Shown here piece by piece: positions 23,771 through 31,577 of a stretch of 64,000 nt of DNA. Below the pieces are notes generated by a model. It had not been told where the DNA came from and did no database searches. It saw nothing but the letters and a program-made list of their open reading frames with translations. Source of the stretch: Chloroflexota bacterium (GTDB taxonomy: Bacteria; Chloroflexota; Anaerolineae; Promineifilales; Promineifilaceae); the NCBI GenBank assembly GCA_013112725.1, contig JABFFZ010000005.1, positions 55,217 to 119,216 on the forward strand, in the 5' to 3' direction. Position 1 is the first letter of the stretch, and each line of letters starts with the position of its first letter. The position numbers and the translations under genes are program-made.

Positions 23771-24865
23771 ATGACGGCTGTTTCCCTGCATACACTGGTT
23801 ATTACTCTATTGTTGCTAATTATCGCTGTGGCGCTGCTAGCCGTTTTTCTGGACCGCTGGCGCTTCCGTGACCCGTTATTACAAAACACGGGCGCGCAGC
23901 CGGAACCGCTGGCGCGGGCGTTGGATGCGGCTCCTTTTGGTCTGGCGCTCCTAGATGCAGCGAATAGTTTTGTGTATAGCAACAGTTATGCCCGGCGGTT
24001 GCAGGGAAGAAGTTCTGGCTGGCAGCAAGCGTTGGCGCAGGATGTGGCCAGCGCCAGAGTACGTGGCGTGTATGAACCCGTTTATCGCCTGCTGAACCTG
24101 CCAGATGGTCAGACCGTAAGTTGGTGGCTTTGCCCCCTGCCACGCTTAACGCTCCTCTTTTTGGCTGATGTGACGGAGCAGACACGGCTGCAAAAGCGGT
24201 CGCAGGCATTCTTGGGTACGTTGTCGCATGAGTTACGGACGCCGCTCACGGCTGTACTTGCCCACCTGGATATTGCCCGCAAACAAACGATTGATGAACC
24301 AACCCGCCAGGAATCGTTAAGCATTGCTTACCAGGAAATGGTGCGGTTGGCGCATCTGGTACAGGGGATGGTGGCCTTAGGCCGGCTGGAGATGAGCGAG
24401 GGGGTGGAGAAACGGCCGCTGGATTTGCTGATGGTGGCGGAAACGGCCGTGACCCAACTCCTGCCCGGCGCTGAAACAAAGGGGATCACCCTATCGTTGG
24501 AAGCCGCCGCCGCTTTGCCACTCATTTCCGGCGATGCCGACAAATTGAAGCAGGTGTTTTTGAATGTGCTGGATAACAGTGTGAAGTACGGCCGTGCTGG
24601 GGATCATGTATCCATTTGCCTGACACCAGAAACAGATGGCGTCAGGGTCACGATTCAAGATACCGGCCCCGGTATTCCACCAGAACATTTACCGCGCGTT
24701 GCCGAACGGCTCTATCGAGTTAACCAGGACAGCCAGGGCAGCGGTCTGGGGTTAGCCATTGTCGCCGAAATTTTGCACCTGCACGGCGCCCGGCTGGAAA
24801 TTGAGAGTCCCACCGCTAATGAGAAAACCGGCGTCACACTTTCCTTTTTCCTGTCCGGCGCATGA
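23771..24865 (+). CDS. Membrane sensor histidine kinase (OmpR-type partner)
   Basis: A 364-residue kinase with one N-terminal membrane helix (HTLVITLLLLIIAVALLAVF), a short PAS-like segment (ALDAAPFGLALLDAANSFVY to LFLADVTEQTRL), HisKA with His153 in TLSHELRTPLTAVLAHLD, and HATPase_c (N box LKQVFLNVLDNSVKYG, G1 IQDTGPGIP, G2 GSGLGLAIV). With almost no extracytoplasmic loop, it probably senses within the membrane or cytosol. Likely partner of the OmpR-type regulator at 18.8 kb, from which it is separated by the secreted-protein island. Its own promoter is half of module B, which suggests autoregulation. Confidence 0.9.
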   Translation: MTAVSLHTLVITLLLLIIAVALLAVFLDRWRFRDPLLQNTGAQPEPLARALDAAPFGLALLDAANSFVYSNSYARRLQGRSSGWQQALAQDVASARVRGVYEPVYRLLNLPDGQTVSWWLCPLPRLTLLFLADVTEQTRLQKRSQAFLGTLSHELRTPLTAVLAHLDIARKQTIDEPTRQESLSIAYQEMVRLAHLVQGMVALGRLEMSEGVEKRPLDLLMVAETAVTQLLPGAETKGITLSLEAAAALPLISGDADKLKQVFLNVLDNSVKYGRAGDHVSICLTPETDGVRVTIQDTGPGIPPEHLPRVAERLYRVNQDSQGSGLGLAIVAEILHLHGARLEIESPTANEKTGVTLSFFLSGA

Positions 24866-24877
24866 ACAGAATCCCAG

Positions 24878-24911
24878 AGGTGCAACGCACTTTAGTAAGT
24901 GCGTTGCACCT
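24878..24911. terminator. Perfect 15-bp inverted repeat between convergent genes
   Basis: AGGTGCAACGCACTT (24878-24892) pairs with AAGTGCGTTGCACCT (24897-24911) around a 4-base loop. It separates the kinase gene from the convergent anti-sigma gene. No T run follows, so its activity as a terminator is inferred from position. Confidence 0.6.
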
Positions 24912-24917
24912 GAATGC

Positions 24918-25973
24918 TTACGGCAGTGCGAACTCAAATGTCCAATTCCCGCTGATTCGTTTCTGTTCGATATGCGGTTCCCCTGTTTCTGTATAGCCCC
25001 TATTGATGCCCACCAGTTCGGTTACAGTTAGCCTCCAGACGCCATCATGGTGATATAACGAAGGGAAATAGCGGTTGGTCGTGCAACCATCCTCATCCGG
25101 GTCTGATTGGGTACCGAGGGTGGCTCTGGCCTGTTCGCCGTCATTGATGACATCAATGTGGGAGATGGGCAGCCACATTTCGTAGGTGTCTTCGTAAGCG
25201 TCATCTGGCCCGGTGAAGCAGATAACGGCCGTGAGAGCCGAAGGCGTCAGCGTCACTTTTTCCAACGTTATCGTCACGCCGTCGGCCGTCACACGTTGCT
25301 GGGGCGCTGCTATACGTCCTGGCGTAAAGGGGATTTCAAAACGGAAAGAAACCGGCCCCACCGTTTTGGCTGTTGTCGCAGATTTCAACGACATCTCCAG
25401 GTGTAAATCGAGCATTTCTGGTCTGTGTGTAATCGAAGAAGAATCGAAAGAGAAAACGTACCCGCTTTCGCCTGGCGACGCCCCGCCGTTCACTTCAGAA
25501 CCATCTGCAGAGACCAACCCCATGGTGGAAGGGAATTGATGCCCGGCCTCATCCGTTAAAGTGAAAGCAAAAGGCTCATATTGTTCTCCCCTTGCCGGAT
25601 TAACCGTGTAGGCAACGGCGATCCTGTTTTCATCGGCGTAGGCCCACTCCAGGGTGATGGCCACGCCATTGACGACCTGGCTCTGGTTGAGCGCATATCC
25701 CAGGCCAGACGAATGAACATCCTTCAGCCCCGAATCCATATCGAACAGGCTTTGCAAAGCAGGCGCGACGGCGTAGACGGCCGTCACCACCAGCAATAAG
25801 ATGGCCAAAGCCGACAAGGCCCACCCCCGGCGTGTTTTGCGCCAACGGGATCGTGGCTGAGAAGGAATCTTGGGTGCCACTTTTGTTTGCAGGGCCGGCC
25901 ATACATCCCGCTCATCACCGATATGTCGTTCGGCTATTTCTTGTAAACCTTCTTTTATTTGTTGTTCCATCAT
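24918..25973 (-). CDS. DUF4179-like anti-sigma factor
   Basis: A 351-residue protein in typical anti-sigma layout: cytosolic N-terminus of about 60 residues (MEQQIKEGLQEIAERHIGDERDVWPAL), one membrane helix (GWALSALAILLLVVTAVYAVAPALQ), then an extracytoplasmic DUF4179-type beta domain (VVNGVAITLEWAYADENRIA, ADGVTITLEKVTLTPSALTA). It probably holds the neighbouring ECF sigma factor at the membrane. GGAGGTG sits before the ATG at 25973. The sigma gene ends 18 bases upstream of it, so the pair is likely co-translated. What signal releases the sigma factor is unknown. Confidence 0.75.
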   Translation of the reverse strand: MMEQQIKEGLQEIAERHIGDERDVWPALQTKVAPKIPSQPRSRWRKTRRGWALSALAILLLVVTAVYAVAPALQSLFDMDSGLKDVHSSGLGYALNQSQVVNGVAITLEWAYADENRIAVAYTVNPARGEQYEPFAFTLTDEAGHQFPSTMGLVSADGSEVNGGASPGESGYVFSFDSSSITHRPEMLDLHLEMSLKSATTAKTVGPVSFRFEIPFTPGRIAAPQQRVTADGVTITLEKVTLTPSALTAVICFTGPDDAYEDTYEMWLPISHIDVINDGEQARATLGTQSDPDEDGCTTNRYFPSLYHHDGVWRLTVTELVGINRGYTETGEPHIEQKRISGNWTFEFALP

Positions 25974-25990
25974 GGTTTCACCTCCAATAT

Positions 25991-26554
25991 TTATCCAGAA
26001 CCAACCAACAACGTCCGCAAACGTTGGCGGGCCGCATACAAACGCCACTTAACGGTACCTGGCGCAGTCTTCAATTCTTTAGCCATTTCAGATTCACTCA
26101 TGTCCAGATAGTATCGGGAAACAATCACTTCACGCTGGTGGGGCGACAGCTTTTGCAGCAAATTCCATATTTCCTCCGCTGTTATCTTTTTGGCAACCTG
26201 CTCGTCTGGAGTGACTGTCTGGTTCATTAAACTGGCAAACAACATCGCTTCGGCTTCGTACAAAGGATCGTCTAAAGAAACGTACCGTTGGTCCTGTTGT
26301 CCTCGTCTAATGGCGATGTTAGAGACAATGCGCAAGAACCAGGGGGCAAATGGCCGCCTGGCATCAAATCGCCCAATGTGTTGATAAGCCTGGATAAATG
26401 CTTCTTGCACACATTCTTCTGCCAGATCCGAATTACCAGTGATCAAATAAGCTACGCGCAGGGCTTTTGTTTGATAGCCGTAAACCAGCGTTTTCAGTCC
26501 AAGAATATCTCCCTTTTTCAATTGGCGAATTGCTTCTGCTTCATAATTTTTCAT
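25991..26554 (-). CDS. ECF-type RNA polymerase sigma factor
   Basis: A 187-residue sigma70-family protein: region 2 (ALRVAYLITGNSDLAEECVQEAFIQAYQHI, FAPWFLRIVSNIAI) and region 4 (LSPHQREVIVSRYYLDMSES, APGTVKWRLYAARQRLRTLL). It directs RNA polymerase to a specific set of promoters. It lies directly upstream of the DUF4179-like anti-sigma gene. The same intergenic side faces the beta-gamma-crystallin-like gene, but no ECF-type promoter was recognised. Confidence 0.92.
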   Translation of the reverse strand: MKNYEAEAIRQLKKGDILGLKTLVYGYQTKALRVAYLITGNSDLAEECVQEAFIQAYQHIGRFDARRPFAPWFLRIVSNIAIRRGQQDQRYVSLDDPLYEAEAMLFASLMNQTVTPDEQVAKKITAEEIWNLLQKLSPHQREVIVSRYYLDMSESEMAKELKTAPGTVKWRLYAARQRLRTLLVGSG

Positions 26555-26659
26555 GTTGCCTTCCTGATACAGTTAATATTTACCTCTATCAATTAATATC
26601 CTTTAACATGCAAAAAGGTTTGATTAGACTCATGTATCCCCTGAAATCAAAGACTAGGA

Positions 26660-26684
26660 GGTCCTGGCGTCATTCACCAGGACC
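26660..26684. terminator. Short hairpin between minus-strand genes
   Basis: GGTCCTGG (26660-26667) pairs with CCAGGACC (26677-26684). It lies downstream of the crystallin-like gene and upstream of the sigma gene. The rest of 26555-26782 shows no gene. Confidence 0.45.
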
Positions 26685-26782
26685 CCCCTTAAATGTTGGA
26701 GTCAGAGTCTTCACTTGGGTTGGGTATTTGGTAAATCTACGTTTGAGTCATTAACTTGCATCTGGGTAATTTGCAGATCGCG

Positions 26783-27103
26783 TCAGTCAACCCTTATGCT
26801 CCCCGCCCGATTGCCCCAGCCGTAGATAGCCAGATCATTTGTTGTTCCACAACAAGCTAACCAGAGCTGCGATCCTGTGAAATTAGTGTTGTCAAATAGT
26901 TTGCTGTATACGTTACATGTCGTCGTCTGTGCTGACTCAATATTATTGTTTAAGAACGCATAGGCTCCGGTAAAAGTTGTTCCTGAAGTGCCAGATTGAA
27001 CAAACCATGGTCCTCCTCCTGACAAATATGTACCTTCATAAAAGGCAGAGAATTGATAACAAGATAGCATCGCTTCATTGGATGAAGTCTCGTTATTTTT
27101 CAC
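26783..27103 (-). CDS. Beta-gamma-crystallin / peptidase inhibitor I36-like protein
   Basis: 106 residues from GTG 27103. The last 45 residues (LFDNTNFTGSQLWLACCGTT, then AIYGWGNRAGSIRVD) match the beta-gamma-crystallin motif of I36 inhibitors, a family that includes Streptomyces metalloprotease inhibitors. Cys residues are plentiful. No signal peptide is visible: the expected position just after the AAGGGAT ribosome element (27130s) carries no ATG, so the 5' end may be decayed or the start unusual. It is transcribed from the minus side of promoter module C. If exported, it would be a candidate inhibitor for a metalloprotease such as that at 23.0 kb. Confidence 0.55.
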   Translation of the reverse strand: MKNNETSSNEAMLSCYQFSAFYEGTYLSGGGPWFVQSGTSGTTFTGAYAFLNNNIESAQTTTCNVYSKLFDNTNFTGSQLWLACCGTTNDLAIYGWGNRAGSIRVD

Positions 27104-27175
27104 GCTGTCCTGTTCAGCTTGTTTGGTTATCCCTTCAATAGTGGTAAAGATATGGGGTTAGCTAAACTTGTGTAA

Positions 27176-27262
27176 ACTATAACAGGTGAATGTCACAATT
27201 CGGCAACGGCCGTGTTACAGTTGTGTCACAGTTTTGCAGACACCAGGTGTGTTGGTTATAGT
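27176..27262. promoter_or_regulatory. Bidirectional promoter module C with 11-bp repeats
   Basis: Consecutive 11-mers fill 27191-27234: TGTCACAATTC, GGCAACGGCCG, TGTTACAGTTG, TGTCACAGTTT. Minus direction: TATAGT (27181-27176), again 9 bases from the array, toward the crystallin-like gene. Plus direction: TTGCAG (27234-27239), 17 bases, TATAGT (27257-27262), toward the gene at 27303. Outside the array, modules A and C also share TAGCTAAAC and AAACTATAACA, so they are copies of one ancestor. Confidence 0.75.
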
Positions 27263-27302
27263 TGGCGCAGAGGCAAGCGTATGACAGAGGGAGAGCGTTC
27301 TT

Positions 27303-28784
27303 GTGAATCTACGCCCGGTACGTACCCCACTTATTTTGTTGGTTGCCGTTCTGTTTTTCCTCATCACCTGGTATTTTGCGCCTATACCGGGGCAGGTGCT
27401 GCTGGTGCCCGATAACTGGCAGCAAATGAGCGCCTGGCCGCAGGTACGTCTGGAGAACGAAACGCTGCGGCCCGGTGAAAGAGCCACGGCCGTTATCTTT
27501 GATACCGTTCCCTGGGCCTACGTCAAATTGCTGGTGGGTACGGCCGAGGGCACACTGGAAAGCCATACGACGGACCGGACGACGGCCGTGACCCAATGGA
27601 ACTGGTCATTTACTGTGCCCGATGAACCGGGTTACATCCTGGCCTTTTATCATGATTGCCATACCGGCTGCCAACATTGGACAACGGTCAATGTCGGCAA
27701 AATGCTGTCCGCCGCGCCACCATCCGCTGCCATCCCCACCAAACTGGGCGTGGTGTTGGCCGACCCTGACCGCAACTGGCACAATCGCGCCGGCTGGGAC
27801 GTGGAAATTACCTATGCCCAACTGGCGGAAGAAGAGTTTTGGGGCATTGATGATCTGGCGCGGCGCGTAGAGGGGGCTACCGCCAAAGGGCTGCGCGTCC
27901 TGGTGCGGGTGGATTATGGGCAGGGGCAAAGCATCCCGCCAGTGGATGACTACCGGGCATTGGAGCTTTATTTGCGTTACCTGCGGCGGCTGGCGCGGGA
28001 TGATCGGCTGCAAGGGGTATACGGTTACATCATCGGCAGCAGCTTTAATACGGCTGCCAACAACAGCCAATCACCGGGCCAACCGGTCACGCCCGCCTGG
28101 TATGCGCGTGTCTTCAACGGCTACAACAGACCACCGGCGCACACGGATAACGCCCTGCAAACCATTCGCGCCGAAAACCAGACTGTGCGGGTGTTGGTTG
28201 GGCCTGTCACTCCCTGGAATGCCGACCAGGATGGGGGGCGCACGTTCCCGCCGCAGGCGCCCTGGTTAAACTACTTTTATGCACTGGTCACGGCCGTGAA
28301 CCAATCCGCGCAGGAAAAATCACAAATCGGTGTGGCCGCAGCGGCCCCCGATGGCTTTGCCATGCAGTCCCCCGGTTTCCCGGACGCTTCCGAACTCAGC
28401 CACTTTGAACGAGCCAGTGAACCCCGCCTGAATTTGCCTCACCCCGAATGGCCGGATGCCCAGGCTGGCTTTCGCGTTTACCAGGATTGGTTGGCAATCA
28501 TCAACTCCCAGGCACATACCAAAGGAGTGCCGGGTTACATCACCGCAACGAATACCTTTCACCCCGACAGTGGCCGAGAGCCGACAGAAAATTATCCACC
28601 GGGTTGGTTAACCGCTGCGCTTGAGGTTGTGAATGGGGAGCCACAAATCGCGGCCCTCTGCTGGTTTTTGGATGTTTTCCCCCATGATGACCAGTGGGAT
28701 TTTTTCAGTCTGGCGGAAGGGCATGGCTGGATGGGTGAGGCGGCGAAAGAGTTTGACCTTTTGCTACAAGACGTGCCAGAATGA
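27303..28784 (+). CDS. Exported protein with glycoside-hydrolase-like barrel, unknown activity
   Basis: 493 residues from GTG 27303 (AGAGGGAGAG upstream). N-terminal membrane anchor (LILLVAVLFFLITWYFAP), a beta domain to about residue 135, then a region reminiscent of TIM-barrel glycosidases: LGVVLADPDRNWHNRAGWDV, LRVLVRVDYGQG, DRLQGVYGYIIGSSFN, PAWYARVFNGYNRP, VPGYITATNTFHPDSG, IAALCWFLDVFPHDDQWDFF. I cannot assign a family or catalytic pair with confidence. It is the plus-direction target of module C and is convergent with the P1 peptidase. Confidence 0.55.
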   Translation: MNLRPVRTPLILLVAVLFFLITWYFAPIPGQVLLVPDNWQQMSAWPQVRLENETLRPGERATAVIFDTVPWAYVKLLVGTAEGTLESHTTDRTTAVTQWNWSFTVPDEPGYILAFYHDCHTGCQHWTTVNVGKMLSAAPPSAAIPTKLGVVLADPDRNWHNRAGWDVEITYAQLAEEEFWGIDDLARRVEGATAKGLRVLVRVDYGQGQSIPPVDDYRALELYLRYLRRLARDDRLQGVYGYIIGSSFNTAANNSQSPGQPVTPAWYARVFNGYNRPPAHTDNALQTIRAENQTVRVLVGPVTPWNADQDGGRTFPPQAPWLNYFYALVTAVNQSAQEKSQIGVAAAAPDGFAMQSPGFPDASELSHFERASEPRLNLPHPEWPDAQAGFRVYQDWLAIINSQAHTKGVPGYITATNTFHPDSGREPTENYPPGWLTAALEVVNGEPQIAALCWFLDVFPHDDQWDFFSLAEGHGWMGEAAKEFDLLLQDVPE

Positions 28785-28792
28785 TAAGGATT

Positions 28793-29740
28793 CTATGAGG
28801 CCAGGCCGGGGATTTCGCCGACTGAGTGGGCAAAACGGACGGCGTTGCGAATGGCTTCGGTGGTGGCGTGTACGGCCGTGTTCGCCACCAGATCAAAGTT
28901 CGCCTCCACCTGCCCTGTGGCCAGGGCAAAGGCCGTGTCCCCATCGTGGGTGGTATGCACCGGCCGAATGGCAATCGCCAGGCCGTCATGCGCCCGCTGT
29001 GCCAGCCGGTTGGCCTCCACCTTCGTCAGCCGCGCATTTGTCCACACCACCACCAGTGTTGTATTCGTCAGTTGAGCCGGTGGGCGAGCCGCAAAAGGGC
29101 GGAAAGGCTTTTCATCTGCCAGCCAGCCGCCCTCTGCTTTGCGCGCTCCGGCCAGCACAGTCCCATCCTCATTCACCACATCCCCCACCGCATTGACAAC
29201 GGCCGCTGCCCCAACGATTACACCTTCCTGCTCCACACAGGCCAGCCCAAAGCCCCCTTTCATAAACCCATCTCGGCCCCCCCACTTGCCCACAGTCACG
29301 CCTGCGCCCGCGCCCACATTGCCCTGCGCAATATCTTCCTCTCGCGCATCCAGGCAGGCGGCGTACCCCATCTCCGCGTCTGGCAGGCGCTGCCCCCCGC
29401 TGAAAAACAGGTCATACACCACGGCCGCGGGTACAATGGGAATGGGGCGGATGGGCGTCCAATGGCCGATGTTCCGTTCACCCAGGTAGCGCATCACCCC
29501 ATCGGCCGCCGCCAACCCAAACGCACTACCACCCGTCAGCAGCACAGCGTTGACAAACTGAATGGGCTTGTCCAGTTCCAACAGCGTCAATTCCCGGCTG
29601 CCCGGCGCCGGCCCACGCGCATCCACGCTGCCCACCGTCTCCGGCGGGCAGAGGAAGACAGTACAGCCGGTATGGTATTCCACGTCTGTGGCATGGCCGA
29701 TCCGCAGACCAGCGAGGTTCAATGACTGGTTTATTTCCAC
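28793..29740 (-). CDS. P1 (S58, DmpA-like) family peptidase
   Basis: A 315-residue N-terminal-nucleophile-type aminopeptidase. Family features: GLRIGHATDVEYHTGCTVFL at the N-terminus, VLLTGGSAFGLAAADGVMRYL, GNVGAGAGVTVGKWGG, the self-processing region NTTLVVVWTNARLTKVEANR and the end motif DGDTAFALATG. Relatives release N-terminal L-amino acids or D-amino acids from peptides after autocleavage into two chains. It begins at GTG 29740, overlapping the stop of the ABC permease gene by 10 bases, so it is translated in the same operon. Confidence 0.88.
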   Translation of the reverse strand: MEINQSLNLAGLRIGHATDVEYHTGCTVFLCPPETVGSVDARGPAPGSRELTLLELDKPIQFVNAVLLTGGSAFGLAAADGVMRYLGERNIGHWTPIRPIPIVPAAVVYDLFFSGGQRLPDAEMGYAACLDAREEDIAQGNVGAGAGVTVGKWGGRDGFMKGGFGLACVEQEGVIVGAAAVVNAVGDVVNEDGTVLAGARKAEGGWLADEKPFRPFAARPPAQLTNTTLVVVWTNARLTKVEANRLAQRAHDGLAIAIRPVHTTHDGDTAFALATGQVEANFDLVANTAVHATTEAIRNAVRFAHSVGEIPGLAS

Positions 29741-30525
29741 TGTGTCAGAATTGTTTCCCGCTGAAAGGATTTGATGGTGATAAAACCTAAAACAACGTCC
29801 AGGATCAAGACGATGACGCCAATCAGGTAAATCATATCCCGGCTGACCACAACCCAGCCGACGGATTGGCCCACCAGCAGCAGGATGATGGGCAGCACCA
29901 CCAGGCCGGATAACTGCTCGGCCACACGCGGGTCGGTAACGCGGGCGGAAACCATGATGGCGATGCTGACGGAGAGGAAGGTCATCAGCGGCCCCACCAC
30001 AAAAATAGCCAGCACCCAGGCGGGGGCAAAAACATAGGCCAGCGCCAGCTCTGTGCCCAGCATGATCATAGCGCCGACGGCGTACACCATGTAGGCCAGC
30101 CAGGTAGCCAGAATGGCCGGGACGATGGCGGCGATAGCTTTGCCGCTGAGCAGTTCAAGGTCGGTAATGGGGGTGGCTAACAGCGGTTCCAGGCTGCGGG
30201 TCGCTTTTTCGCCGACGATGCTATAGGCGGCGATGGTGACGGGGATCATCACCGGCAGGATCATAAAGAGCAGCGTGTACAGGCTGAGGGTGTAGACCAT
30301 GACACACTCGTTTTCGGTAAGACCCACACACAGGTCGCCAAAAAACTCGATCTCTTCGGCGGAGACGCTGGCCTCGGTGCTGGCGGGAAAGCGGCTCATA
30401 CCCCAAATGGTGGCCAGGGGCAGGATGGTGAGCATGAGCGGCAGGAAGATGACGGAAAAGAGAACCAGCCGGTTTTTGAATACTTCGGCCCATTCTTTGC
30501 CAATGATGGTGCGGATTTTTTTCAT
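29731..30525 (-). CDS. ABC-2 type transporter permease
   Basis: 264 residues, about six membrane helices: an N-terminal helix (RLVLFSVIFLPLMLTILPLA), a large loop, then LYTLLFMILPVMIPVTIAAY, the conserved GEKATRSLEPLLATPI segment of the NatB-type permeases, and helices to the C-terminus. Pairs with the ATPase upstream to export an unknown substrate (Na+, lipid or antibiotic in relatives). Start at 30525; the longer frame begins in the GGAGATTAGAGATT repeat. Confidence 0.85.
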   Translation of the reverse strand: MKKIRTIIGKEWAEVFKNRLVLFSVIFLPLMLTILPLATIWGMSRFPASTEASVSAEEIEFFGDLCVGLTENECVMVYTLSLYTLLFMILPVMIPVTIAAYSIVGEKATRSLEPLLATPITDLELLSGKAIAAIVPAILATWLAYMVYAVGAMIMLGTELALAYVFAPAWVLAIFVVGPLMTFLSVSIAIMVSARVTDPRVAEQLSGLVVLPIILLLVGQSVGWVVVSRDMIYLIGVIVLILDVVLGFITIKSFQRETILTQWK

Positions 30526-30534
30526 GGATTTGGG

Positions 30535-30597
30535 GGGAGATTGGAGATTAGAGATTGGAGATTGCCCAATCTCTAATCTCTGATCTCTAATCATCAT
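30535..30597. repeat. GGAGATTAGAGATT inverted repeat inside an ABC operon (family II)
   Basis: GGAGATTAGAGATTGGAGATTG and its complement form a hairpin in the 60 bases between the ATPase and permease genes. It may tune relative expression. Confidence 0.65.
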
Positions 30598-31495
30598 TTA
30601 CCAGACGCAGATAAATATCTTCCAACGAATGGCGTAGTTCGCCGACAAATTGGATGTTGGCCCCGGCGCTGACCAGCAGGCGGATGAGTTCGGGGTTGTG
30701 GGTTTCGGGGTCATCCAGGGCAACGACCAGTTTGTTGTCTATGGCTTCCAGCCGGTTGATGTAAGGCAGGTTTTGCAGGGTGGGCTGGTAGGGCACGGCC
30801 GTGTCCGCCAGATGAAACACGACCTGACGGCCGTACATCTCCTGCCGTAATCCCTGTGGCGTGTCAATCACCCGCAGCCGTTGGTTGAAAACGGCCACAC
30901 GGTCACAGAGGCGGTCGGCTTCGTCCAGGTTGTGGGTGGTCAGGAAGATGGTGCGTCCTTGCGCCTTTACTTCCAGGATGAAGTCACGTACCAGTTTGGC
31001 CGCTTCTGGGTCTAGTCCGGCGGTGGGTTCGTCCAGAAAGAGGATTTTTGGTTCGTGCAGCAGGGCGCGGGCGATGGCCAACTTTTGTTTCATGCCTTTG
31101 CTGAACGTGCCGGCAGCGTCTTGACGGCGCTCCCACAGCCCTAATAGCCGCAGATATTTTTCTACCTGACCGGGCACATCGGGCACTTCGTATAGTTCGG
31201 CGTAGATGGTCAGGTTTTTGAGGGCGGAGAGGCGATCATACATGCCCGGTGTTTCCGTGAGCAGGCCCACATGGCGGCGAATGGATTGGCTGTCTTTGCC
31301 TACTTCATACCCCATGACGGTGGCCCGGCCCTGCGTAGGGCCAATGAGGCAGGTGAGCATACGCACGGTGGTTGTCTTGCCTGCGCCGTTGGGGCCGAGG
31401 AAGCCAAAGACTTCGCCTTCGCCAATGTGTAAAGTGAGCCGGTCTACGGCCGTGTGGCTGCCAAATTGTTTGCTGAGGTTTTCGGTGTCTATCAT
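30587..31495 (-). CDS. ABC transporter ATP-binding protein (NatA-like)
   Basis: 302 residues. Walker A GPNGAGKTT, Q-loop VGLLTET, signature FSKGMKQ, Walker B ILFLDEPTAGLD and the H-loop TTHNLDEAD are all present; the C-terminal 70 residues form the accessory domain common in ABC-2 exporters. It powers the permease encoded next. The start at 31495 excludes repeat-derived residues. Confidence 0.93.
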   Translation of the reverse strand: MIDTENLSKQFGSHTAVDRLTLHIGEGEVFGFLGPNGAGKTTTVRMLTCLIGPTQGRATVMGYEVGKDSQSIRRHVGLLTETPGMYDRLSALKNLTIYAELYEVPDVPGQVEKYLRLLGLWERRQDAAGTFSKGMKQKLAIARALLHEPKILFLDEPTAGLDPEAAKLVRDFILEVKAQGRTIFLTTHNLDEADRLCDRVAVFNQRLRVIDTPQGLRQEMYGRQVVFHLADTAVPYQPTLQNLPYINRLEAIDNKLVVALDDPETHNPELIRLLVSAGANIQFVGELRHSLEDIYLRLVNDD

Positions 31496-31497
31496 TT

Positions 31498-31566
31498 TTG
31501 TGATGCGTGATGCGTGATGCGTGATGCGTGATGCGTGACTCACAGGTCACGCATCACGCATCACGG
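31498..31566. repeat. Tandem TGATGCGTGA with inverted TCACGCATCA (family I)
   Basis: Four tandem TGATGCG units followed by the complementary TCACGCATCACGCATCACGG, lying between the HAD gene and the ABC ATPase. Confidence 0.75.
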
Positions 31567-31577
31567 TTTACGGGATT

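Noticed and set aside
28826..29725. 299-codon plus-strand open frame opposite the P1 peptidase
   Set aside because: Shadow of a gene with full family motifs on the other strand.
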